Shown one piece after another: positions 10,665 to 22,350 of a stretch of DNA of 64,000 nucleotides. The stretch is taken from contig JANYGI010000126.1 of the NCBI GenBank assembly GCA_025362495.1, forward strand, positions 117,815 through 181,814, given 5' to 3'. The position numbers were made by a program, and so were the translations under genes. Below the pieces are notes generated by a model. It ran no database searches, was not told where the DNA came from, and worked only from the letters and a program-made list of their open reading frames with translations. Source of the DNA: Byssovorax sp. Lineage in GTDB: Bacteria > Myxococcota_A > Polyangia > Polyangiales > Polyangiaceae. Positions within the stretch are counted from its first letter, which is position 1. The number at the start of each line of letters is the position of its first letter.

Positions 10665-10784
10665 GCTGGCCGCTTCGACGGGAGTAGTTCCACCGCATCC
10701 GGCGGTGAGGGGCGATCGACATACTGGCCTCGCGGCCCGGTCCCCCACCTCGGTAACCCGAGACGAACGAGACGTCCGACCAGC
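10665..10784 (+). promoter_or_regulatory. yybP-ykoY family (Mn2+-sensing) riboswitch
   Basis: Conserved GGGAGTAG (10680-10687), GATCGACATACTGGCC (10714-10729) and GTAACCCGAGACG (about 10753-10765), closed by GCTGG (10665-10669) / CCAGC (10780-10784); lies upstream of a TMEM165/GDT1 gene, a known target class. Confidence 0.88.
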
Positions 10785-10881
10785 TCTGCTGGCCGGCGTC
10801 GCGTATTCCTCCCCCGGGATCCACGAAGCTCGGTCAGGCAGCCCCCAGAGCCGCCCGCCCACCGAGGCTCCGAGAACCCCG

Positions 10882-11466
10882 ATGCCCGATCTTCACCTTC
10901 TTCTCTCCGTGTTCGGCGTGATCTTCATCGCCGAGATCCCCGACAAGACCGCGCTCGCCGCGCTGGTGCTCGCGACCAAGTTCCGGCCGCTGCCGGTCTT
11001 CCTCGGCACGGCGCTGGCCCTCACGGTGCAAAGCATCATCGCCGTCGCCGCGGGCGGTCTGCTCTCGCTCCTGCCCACGCGGCCCGTGCACATCGGCGCC
11101 GGCGTCCTGTTCCTGGTGTTCGCCGTGATGATGTGGCGCCGCCAGGAAGAGGCCGTCGAGGCCGCCGCCGGGGGCGCGACGGCCAAAGAGCCCACGTTCT
11201 GGCGCGCGTTCGGGCAGGTGTTCGGCGTGGTGTTCCTTGCCGAGTGGGGCGATCTCACCCAGCTCGGCACGGCCACGCTCGCGGCGCGCTACGGCAAGCC
11301 GCTCACGGTGTTCGTCGGCTCGACCCTCGCGCTCTGGTGCGTCGCGGCGATCGCCGTGTTCATCGGTCATCGCGCCGGGAAGGTGCTCAATCCCGCGATC
11401 ACGAAGAAGGTCGCCTCGGTGATCTTCGTGGCCCTCGGGATCGCCCTCCTCGTCGGCTGGATGTGA
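10882..11466 (+). CDS. TMEM165/GDT1 (UPF0016) family cation (Mn2+/Ca2+) exporter
   Basis: Two copies of the family signature: IFIAEIPDKTALAAL and VFLAEWGDLTQLGTATLA, in a multi-TM protein; start chosen at ATG 10882. Confidence 0.9.
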   Translation: MPDLHLLLSVFGVIFIAEIPDKTALAALVLATKFRPLPVFLGTALALTVQSIIAVAAGGLLSLLPTRPVHIGAGVLFLVFAVMMWRRQEEAVEAAAGGATAKEPTFWRAFGQVFGVVFLAEWGDLTQLGTATLAARYGKPLTVFVGSTLALWCVAAIAVFIGHRAGKVLNPAITKKVASVIFVALGIALLVGWM

Positions 11467-11621
11467 CCCCGGCCCACCCCGGTAACAGCCACGTTCGAGG
11501 TGGCGTTGCAGGTCCGACGATGCCAGTTGCGCAAGGGTATTTCATGTCGTGAAAGTAACTTGCGCGAGCTGTACGAGCCTTGGGCGAGCATCGCGCGCGG
11601 GACTTGGAGTAGCCTGCGCCC

Positions 11622-13019
11622 ATGTCTGGAGCCCACGCGGAAGAGGTCGTCAAGAGCGCTGTTCCCATCCCGGATCTCGGGGCCATCGACGCGGCGCTGC
11701 GCGGCGACGCGGCGGGGCTGAAGCTGGCCGTGCAGAAGCATCGCCCCGCCGATCTGGGCCGTGATTTCTCGCGCCGCAGCGTCGCCGAGTGCCGCCGGCT
11801 GATCGAGGCCGCCGACGACCGGCGCGCCGCGGCCATGCTCCGCAGCGCGCACCCCGCGGTCGCCGCGAACGTGCTCGGCTCCTGCGATCCGGCGCACGCC
11901 TCGCGCCTCCTCGCGTTCATGCCCACCGATCATCGCATTGCGATCCTCGGGGCCGTCGCCGCCGAGGATCGCAGCGCGATCGAGGCCGCGCTGCCGCCCG
12001 AGCAGAAGGCCGACGCCGCGCGGATGCTGGCCTACGGCGAGAGCGCCGTCGCGCGCCTGATGACGCCGAAGATCTGGCGCTGCGATCGCGGGGGCACCGT
12101 GGGAGAGGCCATGGCCGAGCTCCGCGCCCACGGCGACCAGATCGAGGTCGCGCAGAACTGCTACGTGGTCGACGGCGACAAGCTGGTGGGCGTGGCCCCG
12201 CTGCGCGAGCTCGCCGTCGCTGCCGCCGACGCCCGCATCGAAGATCTGATGACGCGCGATCCGATCGCCGTCTCCGTCGAGACCGAGCGCGGCGACGCGG
12301 CCGAGATCATCCAGACCCACGATTTTCTCTCGCTGCCGGTCATCACGAAGGACGGCAAGCTGGTCGGCGCCGTCCGCGTCGACGATCTCCTCGACGCCGC
12401 GCTCTCCAAGGTGGGGACTGGCTTCCTCAACCAGGGCGGCGTGTCGGGCAGCGTCGCGGCGCAGGTGCCTTATTTCCAGACGTCGCTGTTCAAGGTGGTG
12501 CGCAGCCGGATCACCTGGCTGGTGCTGCTCTTCGTGGCCGAGACGGCGACTGGCACCGTGCTCCGCTCCTTCGAGGACGAGCTCTCCAAGGTCGTGGCGC
12601 TCTCGTTCTTCATCCCGCTCCTGATCGGCACGGGCGGCAACGCCGGCTCGCAGACGGTCTCGACCGTGATCCGCGCCCTGGCGCTCGGCGAGGTGCGGAT
12701 GAAGGATGTGCTCCGCGTCCTCGCCAAGGAGGTGATGACTGGCCTCCTCCTCGGCGTGCTGCTCGGCGCCATCGCCTTCGGGCGAGCCCGCCTGTGGGGC
12801 GTGGGCAACGATCTCGCGGGCTGCGTGGGTATAACCGTCCTCGTGGTCTGCACCTGGGCCAACACGGTAGGCGCGGTGATCCCGATCGCCGCCCAGCGCG
12901 TCGGCGTGGATCCGACGGTGATCTCCGGCCCGCTGATCACGACCCTGGTGGATGCTTCGGGGCTGTTTCTCTACCTGACGATCGCCAAGTTCATGATCGC
13001 CGCGCTCCACGGGGGCTGA
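11622..13019 (+). CDS. mgtE: Magnesium transporter MgtE
   Basis: MgtE N domain, CBS pair (VAQNCYVVDGDKLVGVAPL...LPVITKDGKLVGAVRVDDL), TM domain LLIGTGGNAGSQTVSTVIRALALGEV. Confidence 0.93.
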   Translation: MSGAHAEEVVKSAVPIPDLGAIDAALRGDAAGLKLAVQKHRPADLGRDFSRRSVAECRRLIEAADDRRAAAMLRSAHPAVAANVLGSCDPAHASRLLAFMPTDHRIAILGAVAAEDRSAIEAALPPEQKADAARMLAYGESAVARLMTPKIWRCDRGGTVGEAMAELRAHGDQIEVAQNCYVVDGDKLVGVAPLRELAVAAADARIEDLMTRDPIAVSVETERGDAAEIIQTHDFLSLPVITKDGKLVGAVRVDDLLDAALSKVGTGFLNQGGVSGSVAAQVPYFQTSLFKVVRSRITWLVLLFVAETATGTVLRSFEDELSKVVALSFFIPLLIGTGGNAGSQTVSTVIRALALGEVRMKDVLRVLAKEVMTGLLLGVLLGAIAFGRARLWGVGNDLAGCVGITVLVVCTWANTVGAVIPIAAQRVGVDPTVISGPLITTLVDASGLFLYLTIAKFMIAALHGG

Positions 13020-13048
13020 GAGAGTATTCCCGCTCGGTCTCGAGAGTG

Positions 13049-14212
13049 TCAGTCTTTCTTGAGGCCGCCGGGGCGGGGGATGCCGAGGCGCGGAGTCGCG
13101 GGGGACATGGGGATTGGCGTCTTCGACGCTTCGCGCGCGCCGGGGCTCGTCGGCGGGTGGATCGCGGCCATGCGCGGGATCGTCAGCGGAGGCGGCTTGG
13201 GCAGCGGCGCGGCGGTGGCGTTCGCGGGCGTCATAGACTCGGGGATCTCCCAGTCGGCGAGATCGGGATCGAGGGGGAGCATTGCGTTGCGCGACGAGGC
13301 GCTCGACGACGGGGCGGCGGGGCCGATGCCGCGCGCGAACTCCGGCGTGCGCGACGACGGGGGCGCGAAGTCGGCGGGCGTCGAGGGCGGGCCTCCGAAC
13401 GCGGCGGGCGTCAGGCGCTGCTCGCTCGATCGGCGCATCGACGGCGGCAGCTCGAGCTCGGCGCGCGCGGCCTCGTCCTCGAGGCGCAGCGCTTCGATCA
13501 GGAACGCGCCGAGCGACTTGTTGCTCTGCGGCACGTCGCGCACGGCGGTGGGCTTGAACGAGAAGCGGCCCACGGTCCACGTGAGCATGGTGCGCAGCGC
13601 CGTCAGCGCCGAGACCTTCGTGCCGCCGATCGATCCGTCGATCACGCCGCCGCGGGCCATCTCGAGCTGGGCGCGGCGCTTCTTGCTCACGACCTCGAAG
13701 ACGCCGGTGCGGCGCTCCATCTCGAGGACGGTGAGCACCGTGGCGATCGACATCTGCCCGAGATCGCCCTCGATGGCGTTGGCCTGCGAGGACGGCGGGA
13801 TCGACATCATCGAGTCGCGTCGCACGCGGAGGCGCGCCGCCATCTGCACGAGCGCGCCGATCTGCGCGACCACCTCGTCGACGCGGAACGGCTTCGTCAT
13901 GTAGACGTCGGCGCCGACGTGAAAGCCTTCCAATCGCGACTGTTCGTCGTCGAGGCCGGAGAGGAAAAGGAACGGCGTGACCGAGACGCGCGAGGCGTGG
14001 GTGCGGACGTTGCGCGCGACCCAGTAGCCGTCGTGGTCGGGCAGATCGACGTCGCACACGATGCAGTCGGGCTGGTCGGCGCAGGCGCGATCGAGGCCTT
14101 CCTGCGCGCCGGAGCACACCACGACGTCGTAGCCCGCTTCACGGATCGCGGCCGAGAGCAGGCTCGAAACCCACCCGTCGTCTTCGATCACGAGAACGGA
14201 GCCCACCGGCAT
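13049..14212 (-). CDS. Response regulator receiver domain protein with DUF4388/PatA-like domain
   Basis: Receiver VLVIEDDGWVSSLL...DCIVCDVDLPDHDG...FLFLSG...GADVYMTKPF; then IEGDLGQMSIATVLTVLEMERRTGVFEVVSKKRRAQLEMARGGVIDG. Confidence 0.8.
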   Translation of the reverse strand: MPVGSVLVIEDDGWVSSLLSAAIREAGYDVVVCSGAQEGLDRACADQPDCIVCDVDLPDHDGYWVARNVRTHASRVSVTPFLFLSGLDDEQSRLEGFHVGADVYMTKPFRVDEVVAQIGALVQMAARLRVRRDSMMSIPPSSQANAIEGDLGQMSIATVLTVLEMERRTGVFEVVSKKRRAQLEMARGGVIDGSIGGTKVSALTALRTMLTWTVGRFSFKPTAVRDVPQSNKSLGAFLIEALRLEDEAARAELELPPSMRRSSEQRLTPAAFGGPPSTPADFAPPSSRTPEFARGIGPAAPSSSASSRNAMLPLDPDLADWEIPESMTPANATAAPLPKPPPLTIPRMAAIHPPTSPGAREASKTPIPMSPATPRLGIPRPGGLKKD

Positions 14213-14346
14213 CGGCGAAACGCTATCATGCGTGCCCTTCGCGTTGCCAAGTGGCGGGCGCACCCGCTGCATGTTGGCGGAAGGTTGACGCCCGGGCCGG
14301 CGTCGTCCTTGCGTCCTCGGGGCCGTTCGCCTCACCATCGCGCCGC

Positions 14347-15990
14347 ATGACGAGGCCTCGGCCGTCTCCCCAAAGGTGCGCTCACGCCGCCCGCCTGGCG
14401 CTCTTGATGCTCGTGGCCGGCTGTGGCTTCCGCTCGGCGCCGCCCCCGGGCACCGCCCCCACGGCCACCGGGACGCCGTGCGCCGTCGACGCCGAGTGCC
14501 CCGCGGCGACGTCGCCCTGCATGGTGTCGACCTGCGCCGACGGCGTGTGTCAGATGCAGGTCGCCACGGCCGGCGCGCTGCCCCGGGTCCAGGTGGCAGG
14601 AGATTGTCAGGAATTGATCTGCGACGGGCGCGGCGCGACCATGCCCCGCGAGAACCTCGGCGACACGCCGGCCGACGACGCCAACGAGTGCACCGACGAG
14701 GTCTGCACGCCCAGCGGGCCCGCGCACGCGCCCCTCGCGGCGGGCGCGAAATGCGGGGAAGCCGGCGTGTGCAACGGCAAGGGGCGCTGCGGCGCGTGCC
14801 TGCCCGACGTGGCCCGCTGCGAGAAGAACGCCGCCCAGACCTGCAGCGGCGAAGGCGACTGGAGCCCCGCGGTCGCCTGCGCCGGAGCGACGCCGATCTG
14901 CGCGGTCGGCCGCTGCGCCGGGATAACGTCGCTCGCGCTCGGCGCGACCCACGGCTGCGTGCTCCTCGACGGCGGCACAGCGCGGTGCTCGGGGTTCGCG
15001 ACCGCGGGGCAAATCAGCCGATCTTCGTCGCGGATCGTGGGCCTCCCGCCCGCGTCGGCGCTCGCCGTCGGGGCCCATCATCGCTGCGCGCTGCTCGGCG
15101 ACGGGACGGTGCGCTGCTGGGGCAACGACGCTGCGGGCGAGCTCGGCGATGGATCGAGCGAGGGGCACCCGACGCCGATCGCGGCGGTCGGCGTCGAGGG
15201 CGTGACCGAGCTGGCGGCGGGCGACGGACACACCTGCGCGCGGCTGGCGAAGGGCACCGTGATCTGCTGGGGGCACGACGAAAAAGGGCAGCTCGGCGAC
15301 GCGGGGACGCCGCCTCCGCCCAACGCCACGACGCATCCGACGATGGCCCTGATGCGCAAGCGCCAGGTCGAGACGGCATTTTTCGCGCCCGAGGTCGCGT
15401 CGTTCGCCCTCGGCGGCGAGACGACGTGCGGCCTGCGCCGCGACGGAAAGGTCGACTGCTGGGGCGCCCTCGGGATCGACGCTGCTCCTTTGATTTCCGG
15501 CAAACCGAGGCCGCCGAAGCCGACGCCGAAGCCGAAGCTCGTGGCCGGCTTGAAGGGCGTGACGGCCGTCGCGCTCGGCGGCGATCACTCGTGCGCGCTC
15601 TTGCAGGACGGGAGCGCGACGTGCTGGGGCGACAACGAAAAGGGGCAGCTCGGCGATGGCAGCCCCGCGAAGAAGCACGCGCCCGCGAAGGTGAAAGGCC
15701 TAGTCGGCGTGGTCGAGCTCGCGCTCGGTCACGATCACACCTGCGCGCGGCTCGGCGACGGCAGCGTGCAGTGCTGGGGCGGCAACGCGGCCGGGCAGCT
15801 CGGCGACGGGACGACGACGGATCGAAAGATCCCCGCGGCGGTGCCGGGGATCGCCGGGGCCGCGGCGATCGTGGCGGCGGGCGATCGCACCTGCGCGCGC
15901 CTGCAAAGCGGATCCGTGCTGTGCTGGGGCGACGACGCCGACGGCGCGATCGGCGGCCCGAAGCCGACCCCCACCGCAGTGACGTGGTGA
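14347..15990 (+). CDS. Lipoprotein with Cys-rich N-terminus and RCC1-type repeats
   Basis: Lipobox LMLVAGC; repeated HRCALLGDGTVRCWGNDAAGELGDGS units. Confidence 0.85.
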   Translation: MTRPRPSPQRCAHAARLALLMLVAGCGFRSAPPPGTAPTATGTPCAVDAECPAATSPCMVSTCADGVCQMQVATAGALPRVQVAGDCQELICDGRGATMPRENLGDTPADDANECTDEVCTPSGPAHAPLAAGAKCGEAGVCNGKGRCGACLPDVARCEKNAAQTCSGEGDWSPAVACAGATPICAVGRCAGITSLALGATHGCVLLDGGTARCSGFATAGQISRSSSRIVGLPPASALAVGAHHRCALLGDGTVRCWGNDAAGELGDGSSEGHPTPIAAVGVEGVTELAAGDGHTCARLAKGTVICWGHDEKGQLGDAGTPPPPNATTHPTMALMRKRQVETAFFAPEVASFALGGETTCGLRRDGKVDCWGALGIDAAPLISGKPRPPKPTPKPKLVAGLKGVTAVALGGDHSCALLQDGSATCWGDNEKGQLGDGSPAKKHAPAKVKGLVGVVELALGHDHTCARLGDGSVQCWGGNAAGQLGDGTTTDRKIPAAVPGIAGAAAIVAAGDRTCARLQSGSVLCWGDDADGAIGGPKPTPTAVTW

Positions 15991-16022
15991 GCCGGGGCGA
16001 GTCCGGCTAAGCTCGGGCCCCG

Positions 16023-17129
16023 ATGACGAAAGAGCGTGTTCTCGTGGCGATGAGCGGCGGAGTCGACTCCTCCGTCGCGGCCGCTCGCCTGCAAGACCAG
16101 GGCTACGACGTCGTCGGCGTGACGCTGCACCTCTGGGATTACCCGGATGACGGGAGCGTCCGCGGCCGCTGCTGCGCGCCCGAAGATCAGCACGACGCGC
16201 GCCGCGTCTCCGTCCACCTCGACATCCCGCACTTCACGTTCGATCGCCGCGAGCTGTTCAAGGAGCACGTGATCGATCCCTTCATCGACGCGTACCTCGC
16301 TGGCGAGACGCCGAGCCCGTGCGTGGCGTGCAACCGGTCGGTGAAGCTGCGCGAGCTGTTCCCGCTGGCCGATCGGCTCGGCGCGCAGCTCGTCGCGACG
16401 GGGCACTACGCGCGGGTCGAGCGGCACGAGGGCAAGGCGCGGCTCTTTCGGGGGCGCGATCGCGTCAAGGATCAGAGCTATTTCCTGCACATGCTGCGCG
16501 AGGACGAGCTCGCGCGCGTGGTGTTCCCGCTTGGCGACTCGACCAAGGCCGAGGTCCGCGCCGAGGCCATCGCCCGCAAGCTCCCCGGCGCCGAGAAGGG
16601 CGAGAGCCAGGAGCTGTGCTTCGTGCCGACGGGGCGCTACGACGCGTTCGTCGCCGAGCACGCCAAGGATCGCCTTCGCCCCGGGCCGATCGTCGACGCC
16701 GAGGGGCGCGCGGTCGGCGAGCACGCGGGCGTCCACGGCTTCACGATCGGGCAGCGCAAGGGCCTCGGCGTCGCGCTGGGCAAGCCGATGTTCGTGGTCG
16801 GCCTCGACGCCGCGACGAGCACCGTGCGCCTCGGCAGCGAGGCCGAGCTGCTCTCGACGGCCGCGCTGCTCGACGGCGTGGCCTGGAGCGACGACGCGAC
16901 GTTCCCGCTCGAGGCTGACGTGCGGGTGCGCGCGCGCCACGACGGCGAGCCCGCGGTGATCGATCGCGAGATCGATCCGCGCTCTGGCGCCGAGGTCTTC
17001 GTGGCGCGCTTTCGCGTGCCGGTACGGGCCGTATCGCCCGGGCAAATCGCCGTCGCGTACCGGGGCGATCGCGTCCTCGGCGGCGGGATGATCACCCGCG
17101 CGATCGCGGAGTCAGGAGCCCCGTCATGA
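16023..17129 (+). CDS. mnmA: tRNA-specific 2-thiouridylase MnmA
   Basis: MSGGVDSSVAAARLQDQGYDVVGVTLHLWDY...TPSPCVACNRSVKL...ATGHYAR...KDQSYFL. Confidence 0.95.
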   Translation: MTKERVLVAMSGGVDSSVAAARLQDQGYDVVGVTLHLWDYPDDGSVRGRCCAPEDQHDARRVSVHLDIPHFTFDRRELFKEHVIDPFIDAYLAGETPSPCVACNRSVKLRELFPLADRLGAQLVATGHYARVERHEGKARLFRGRDRVKDQSYFLHMLREDELARVVFPLGDSTKAEVRAEAIARKLPGAEKGESQELCFVPTGRYDAFVAEHAKDRLRPGPIVDAEGRAVGEHAGVHGFTIGQRKGLGVALGKPMFVVGLDAATSTVRLGSEAELLSTAALLDGVAWSDDATFPLEADVRVRARHDGEPAVIDREIDPRSGAEVFVARFRVPVRAVSPGQIAVAYRGDRVLGGGMITRAIAESGAPS

Positions 17130-17935
17130 GAACGCTGCTGATGGCGATGGCCACGTTAATCGTGACGGGCTGCTCGCTCGGTCAGGGCACGGGCGAGGTG
17201 AAGAGCGACAAGCTTTTCGCGCACGAGTGCTGGGGTCAGGTCGACGGCGGCGGCAACCCGGCCGAGCAGAGCTACGATCTGCAGCCCGACTTTTTCGCGG
17301 CGAACCCGTACCGATCGACGCTGCAGATCCGCGTCCAGGCCGGCAACGATCTGCAAGAGGTCTCCGACGGGATCGCCGTGCTGATCGACGACGTGCCGAA
17401 GATCCGCGCCGCGCTCGACGTCGCGCGCACGCTGCAGTCGGCCGACGCGGGCGTGGCCGACGCCGGCGCGAGCGACGCGGGCGCGAGCGACGCCGACGCT
17501 GCGTGCGCGCCTCCCCCCGGCGCGACGGGCGTGCTCGGTCCTCACGCCGACGGGACGGCCACGTTCCAGGTGGCGCTCCCCGCGGGCGTGACGCCGCCGG
17601 GCTCGCCCAGCGTTCCCCCGCCGGATCTACTCGCCGATCCGCCGATCGTCCACATCGCGTTCTACCTCCACCGCTCGTGCCACAACCAGAACACGGTGCT
17701 CTACGCGGTGAGCGGGACGGTGACGTTCACCGCGCTCTTCAGCGGCGATCCCAACGAGAGCAGCGCCGCCGAGAAGCTCATCGAGGTGCCGCGCCTCGAC
17801 GTGCAGGTCGGGGACATCCGCGACGTGCCGCTCGGCGCGTACCCCCGGGAAATCCCCTGCGACCTGCAATCGCGTCTCCACGGGAGCTTCAAGTTCTATT
17901 TCGACCGCGGCCAGCCCGCGCAGCCGTTTCCCTGA
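17126..17935 (+). CDS. Hypothetical lipoprotein
   Basis: Signal peptide and lipobox MATLIVTGC; ATGA overlap with mnmA. Confidence 0.6.
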   Translation: MRTLLMAMATLIVTGCSLGQGTGEVKSDKLFAHECWGQVDGGGNPAEQSYDLQPDFFAANPYRSTLQIRVQAGNDLQEVSDGIAVLIDDVPKIRAALDVARTLQSADAGVADAGASDAGASDADAACAPPPGATGVLGPHADGTATFQVALPAGVTPPGSPSVPPPDLLADPPIVHIAFYLHRSCHNQNTVLYAVSGTVTFTALFSGDPNESSAAEKLIEVPRLDVQVGDIRDVPLGAYPREIPCDLQSRLHGSFKFYFDRGQPAQPFP

Positions 17936-18060
17936 CGATCACCCGTCGGACCGCGGCAAGTTCGTCACGCGGCAGCCCATCCTTCGCCACGAGCTTTACA
18001 TCGCGAAGCGGTGTCCGATACCCTTGAAGGGCTCGGCACAGCCCCACGTTCGCCGTAGCC

Positions 18061-20652
<2,592 letters not shown>

Positions 20653-20689
20653 GTCTGCCGCGCGGGGCTCTCGCTGCTAGAGAGCGCGC

Positions 20690-22153
20690 GTGGCAGTCCT
20701 GTTTCCCAAGGGTCGTAAAACCAGCATCGGTCCGGCGCTCCACGCGCGCCCTCAGGGTCCCTCGAAGGGCCCTCGCAAGCCCGCGGAGCCGGTGCGCGGG
20801 CCTCGACCCGAGCGCAACAAGCGGCCGACCCTGACGACGGCCACGCTGCGCATCGACAACCTCGCGTCGGGCGGCGACGGCGTCGGCCGACTCGAGAGCG
20901 GCGAGGTGGTCTTCATCCCCGACACGGCCCCGGGCGAGCGCGTCGAGGCGTCGATCGATCTCGGCCAGAAGCCCGCGCAAGGTCGCGTCCTGCAGATCCT
21001 CGAGCGCTCCCCCGATCGCGTGGCGCCGCCCTGTGCCTACGTCGCGGTCTGCGGCGGATGCGACTGGATGCATCTCGCTGCCTCCGCGCAAGAGCGCGCC
21101 CACGTCGCCGTCGTGGAGAGCTCGATCACCCGCGCCGCGCCCGGCGTCGAGGTGCCCACGATCGTCAGCCACGCGGCCGCGTCGGCGCTCGGATACCGCA
21201 CGCGCGCCCGGCTTTTCGTGAAGATCGAGCGCGGCAAGCTGCGCCTCGGCTACCGCGGGCAAGGCTCGCACGAGGTCGTCGCGATCGACACGTGCGTGGT
21301 GCTCCACCCCGCGCTCGCGCCGCTGCTCCGTGATTTGCCGGTGGTGCTCCGGGGCGCGACCGGCGACGGCGACGCGCAGATCGCTCGCGGCAAGGGCGGG
21401 GCTCCCGTCGTCGATCTGGCGTGGCGCGGCGAGATCCCCGCGACGACGTGGGCCGCGCTCGACGCCCGCGTGAAGTCGGGGACGTGGGCCGGCGCGCGCA
21501 TCCGCGTCGAGGGATCGAGCGTGCCGGCGGTGTTCGGTGATCCACGGCCGCACGTCGACGGGGCCGACGGCGCGCCGCTGGCGATCGCCGCCGGCGGCTT
21601 CGCGCAGCCTTCGGATCACGGCGCCGCCGCGCTCGCGCGTCGCGTCGACGAGCTCGCGCGCCTCACGAGCGGGCCGCCGGGGCAGGGTGCGCTCTGGAAA
21701 GAAGAGCGCGCTCATCACCTGGTCGAGCTCTTCGCGGGCAGCGGCACGCTGTCGATCTTGCTCGCGCGCGACGTGGCCTCGTTCCACGGGATCGAGCTCG
21801 ACGAGGCCGCCGCCGCGTGCGCCCGCCAGAATTTTGCGGTCCGCGAGCTCGAGGGGAAGTTCACCGTGGCCGACGCCGACGCGCTGGTGATCCCCCCGCG
21901 CGCCGAGATCGTCGTGCTCGATCCTCCGCGCATCGGAGCGACGGGCGCGATCAAGGCGATCATTGCTTCGTCGGCGCGCGTGGTGATCTACGTCGCCTGC
22001 GATCCGCCGACGCTCGCGCGCGATCTCGGGGCCCTCGTTCGCGCGGGCTTCGTGCTCACGCACGTCGAGACGTTCGAGCTCTTCCCGCAGACGAGCCACG
22101 TCGAGACGGTGGTCCGCCTCGTCCGCCCTCGCCCGGGCAACGCGAACCGCTGA
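20690..22153 (+). CDS. TRAM-domain class I SAM-dependent RNA (uracil-5) methyltransferase, RlmD/RumA-like
   Basis: TRAM IDNLASGGDGVGRLESGEVVFIPDTAPGERVEA; Fe-S CAYVAVCGGCDWMHL; ELFAGSGTLSILLA; VLDPPR; YVACDPPTLARDL. Confidence 0.9.
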   Translation: MAVLFPKGRKTSIGPALHARPQGPSKGPRKPAEPVRGPRPERNKRPTLTTATLRIDNLASGGDGVGRLESGEVVFIPDTAPGERVEASIDLGQKPAQGRVLQILERSPDRVAPPCAYVAVCGGCDWMHLAASAQERAHVAVVESSITRAAPGVEVPTIVSHAAASALGYRTRARLFVKIERGKLRLGYRGQGSHEVVAIDTCVVLHPALAPLLRDLPVVLRGATGDGDAQIARGKGGAPVVDLAWRGEIPATTWAALDARVKSGTWAGARIRVEGSSVPAVFGDPRPHVDGADGAPLAIAAGGFAQPSDHGAAALARRVDELARLTSGPPGQGALWKEERAHHLVELFAGSGTLSILLARDVASFHGIELDEAAAACARQNFAVRELEGKFTVADADALVIPPRAEIVVLDPPRIGATGAIKAIIASSARVVIYVACDPPTLARDLGALVRAGFVLTHVETFELFPQTSHVETVVRLVRPRPGNANR

Positions 22154-22155
22154 CG

Positions 22156-22350
22156 ATGATCCACCGCGTCGACGATCGTTTGCGCGAGGAGGCCCGTCGC
22201 TACCGGCTCGTGTTCGCGTGCCCCGATTGCGTTTCGTTCGATCCCGAAGGCGGAGGCTGCTCGCTCGGCTTCCCCAACGAAATGCACCGTGATCCGAGCC
22301 TTGAAGCGCGCGACGAGGTCGTGTTCTGCAAGGCGTTCGAGCTCGGGTGA
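22156..22350 (+). CDS. Small four-cysteine protein (64 aa), function unknown
   Basis: ATG 22156; MIHRVDDRLREEARRYRLVFACPDCVSFDPEGGGCSLGFPNEMHRDPSLEARDEVVFCKAFELG; stop overlaps the tilS GTG (GTGA). Confidence 0.7.
   Translation: MIHRVDDRLREEARRYRLVFACPDCVSFDPEGGGCSLGFPNEMHRDPSLEARDEVVFCKAFELG

Noticed and set aside
11467-11621. M-box Mg2+ riboswitch upstream of mgtE
   Set aside because: Only a short GCCAC...GTGGC hairpin seen; conserved M-box elements not recognisable.
11367-14117. 916-aa minus-strand ORF across mgtE and the response regulator
   Set aside because: Antisense/out-of-frame shadow; composition is RR/RA-rich and mgtE and the response regulator explain the region.
11789-14350. 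853-aa plus-strand ORF overlapping mgtE
   Set aside because: Out-of-frame shadow of mgtE and antisense to the response regulator; no motifs.
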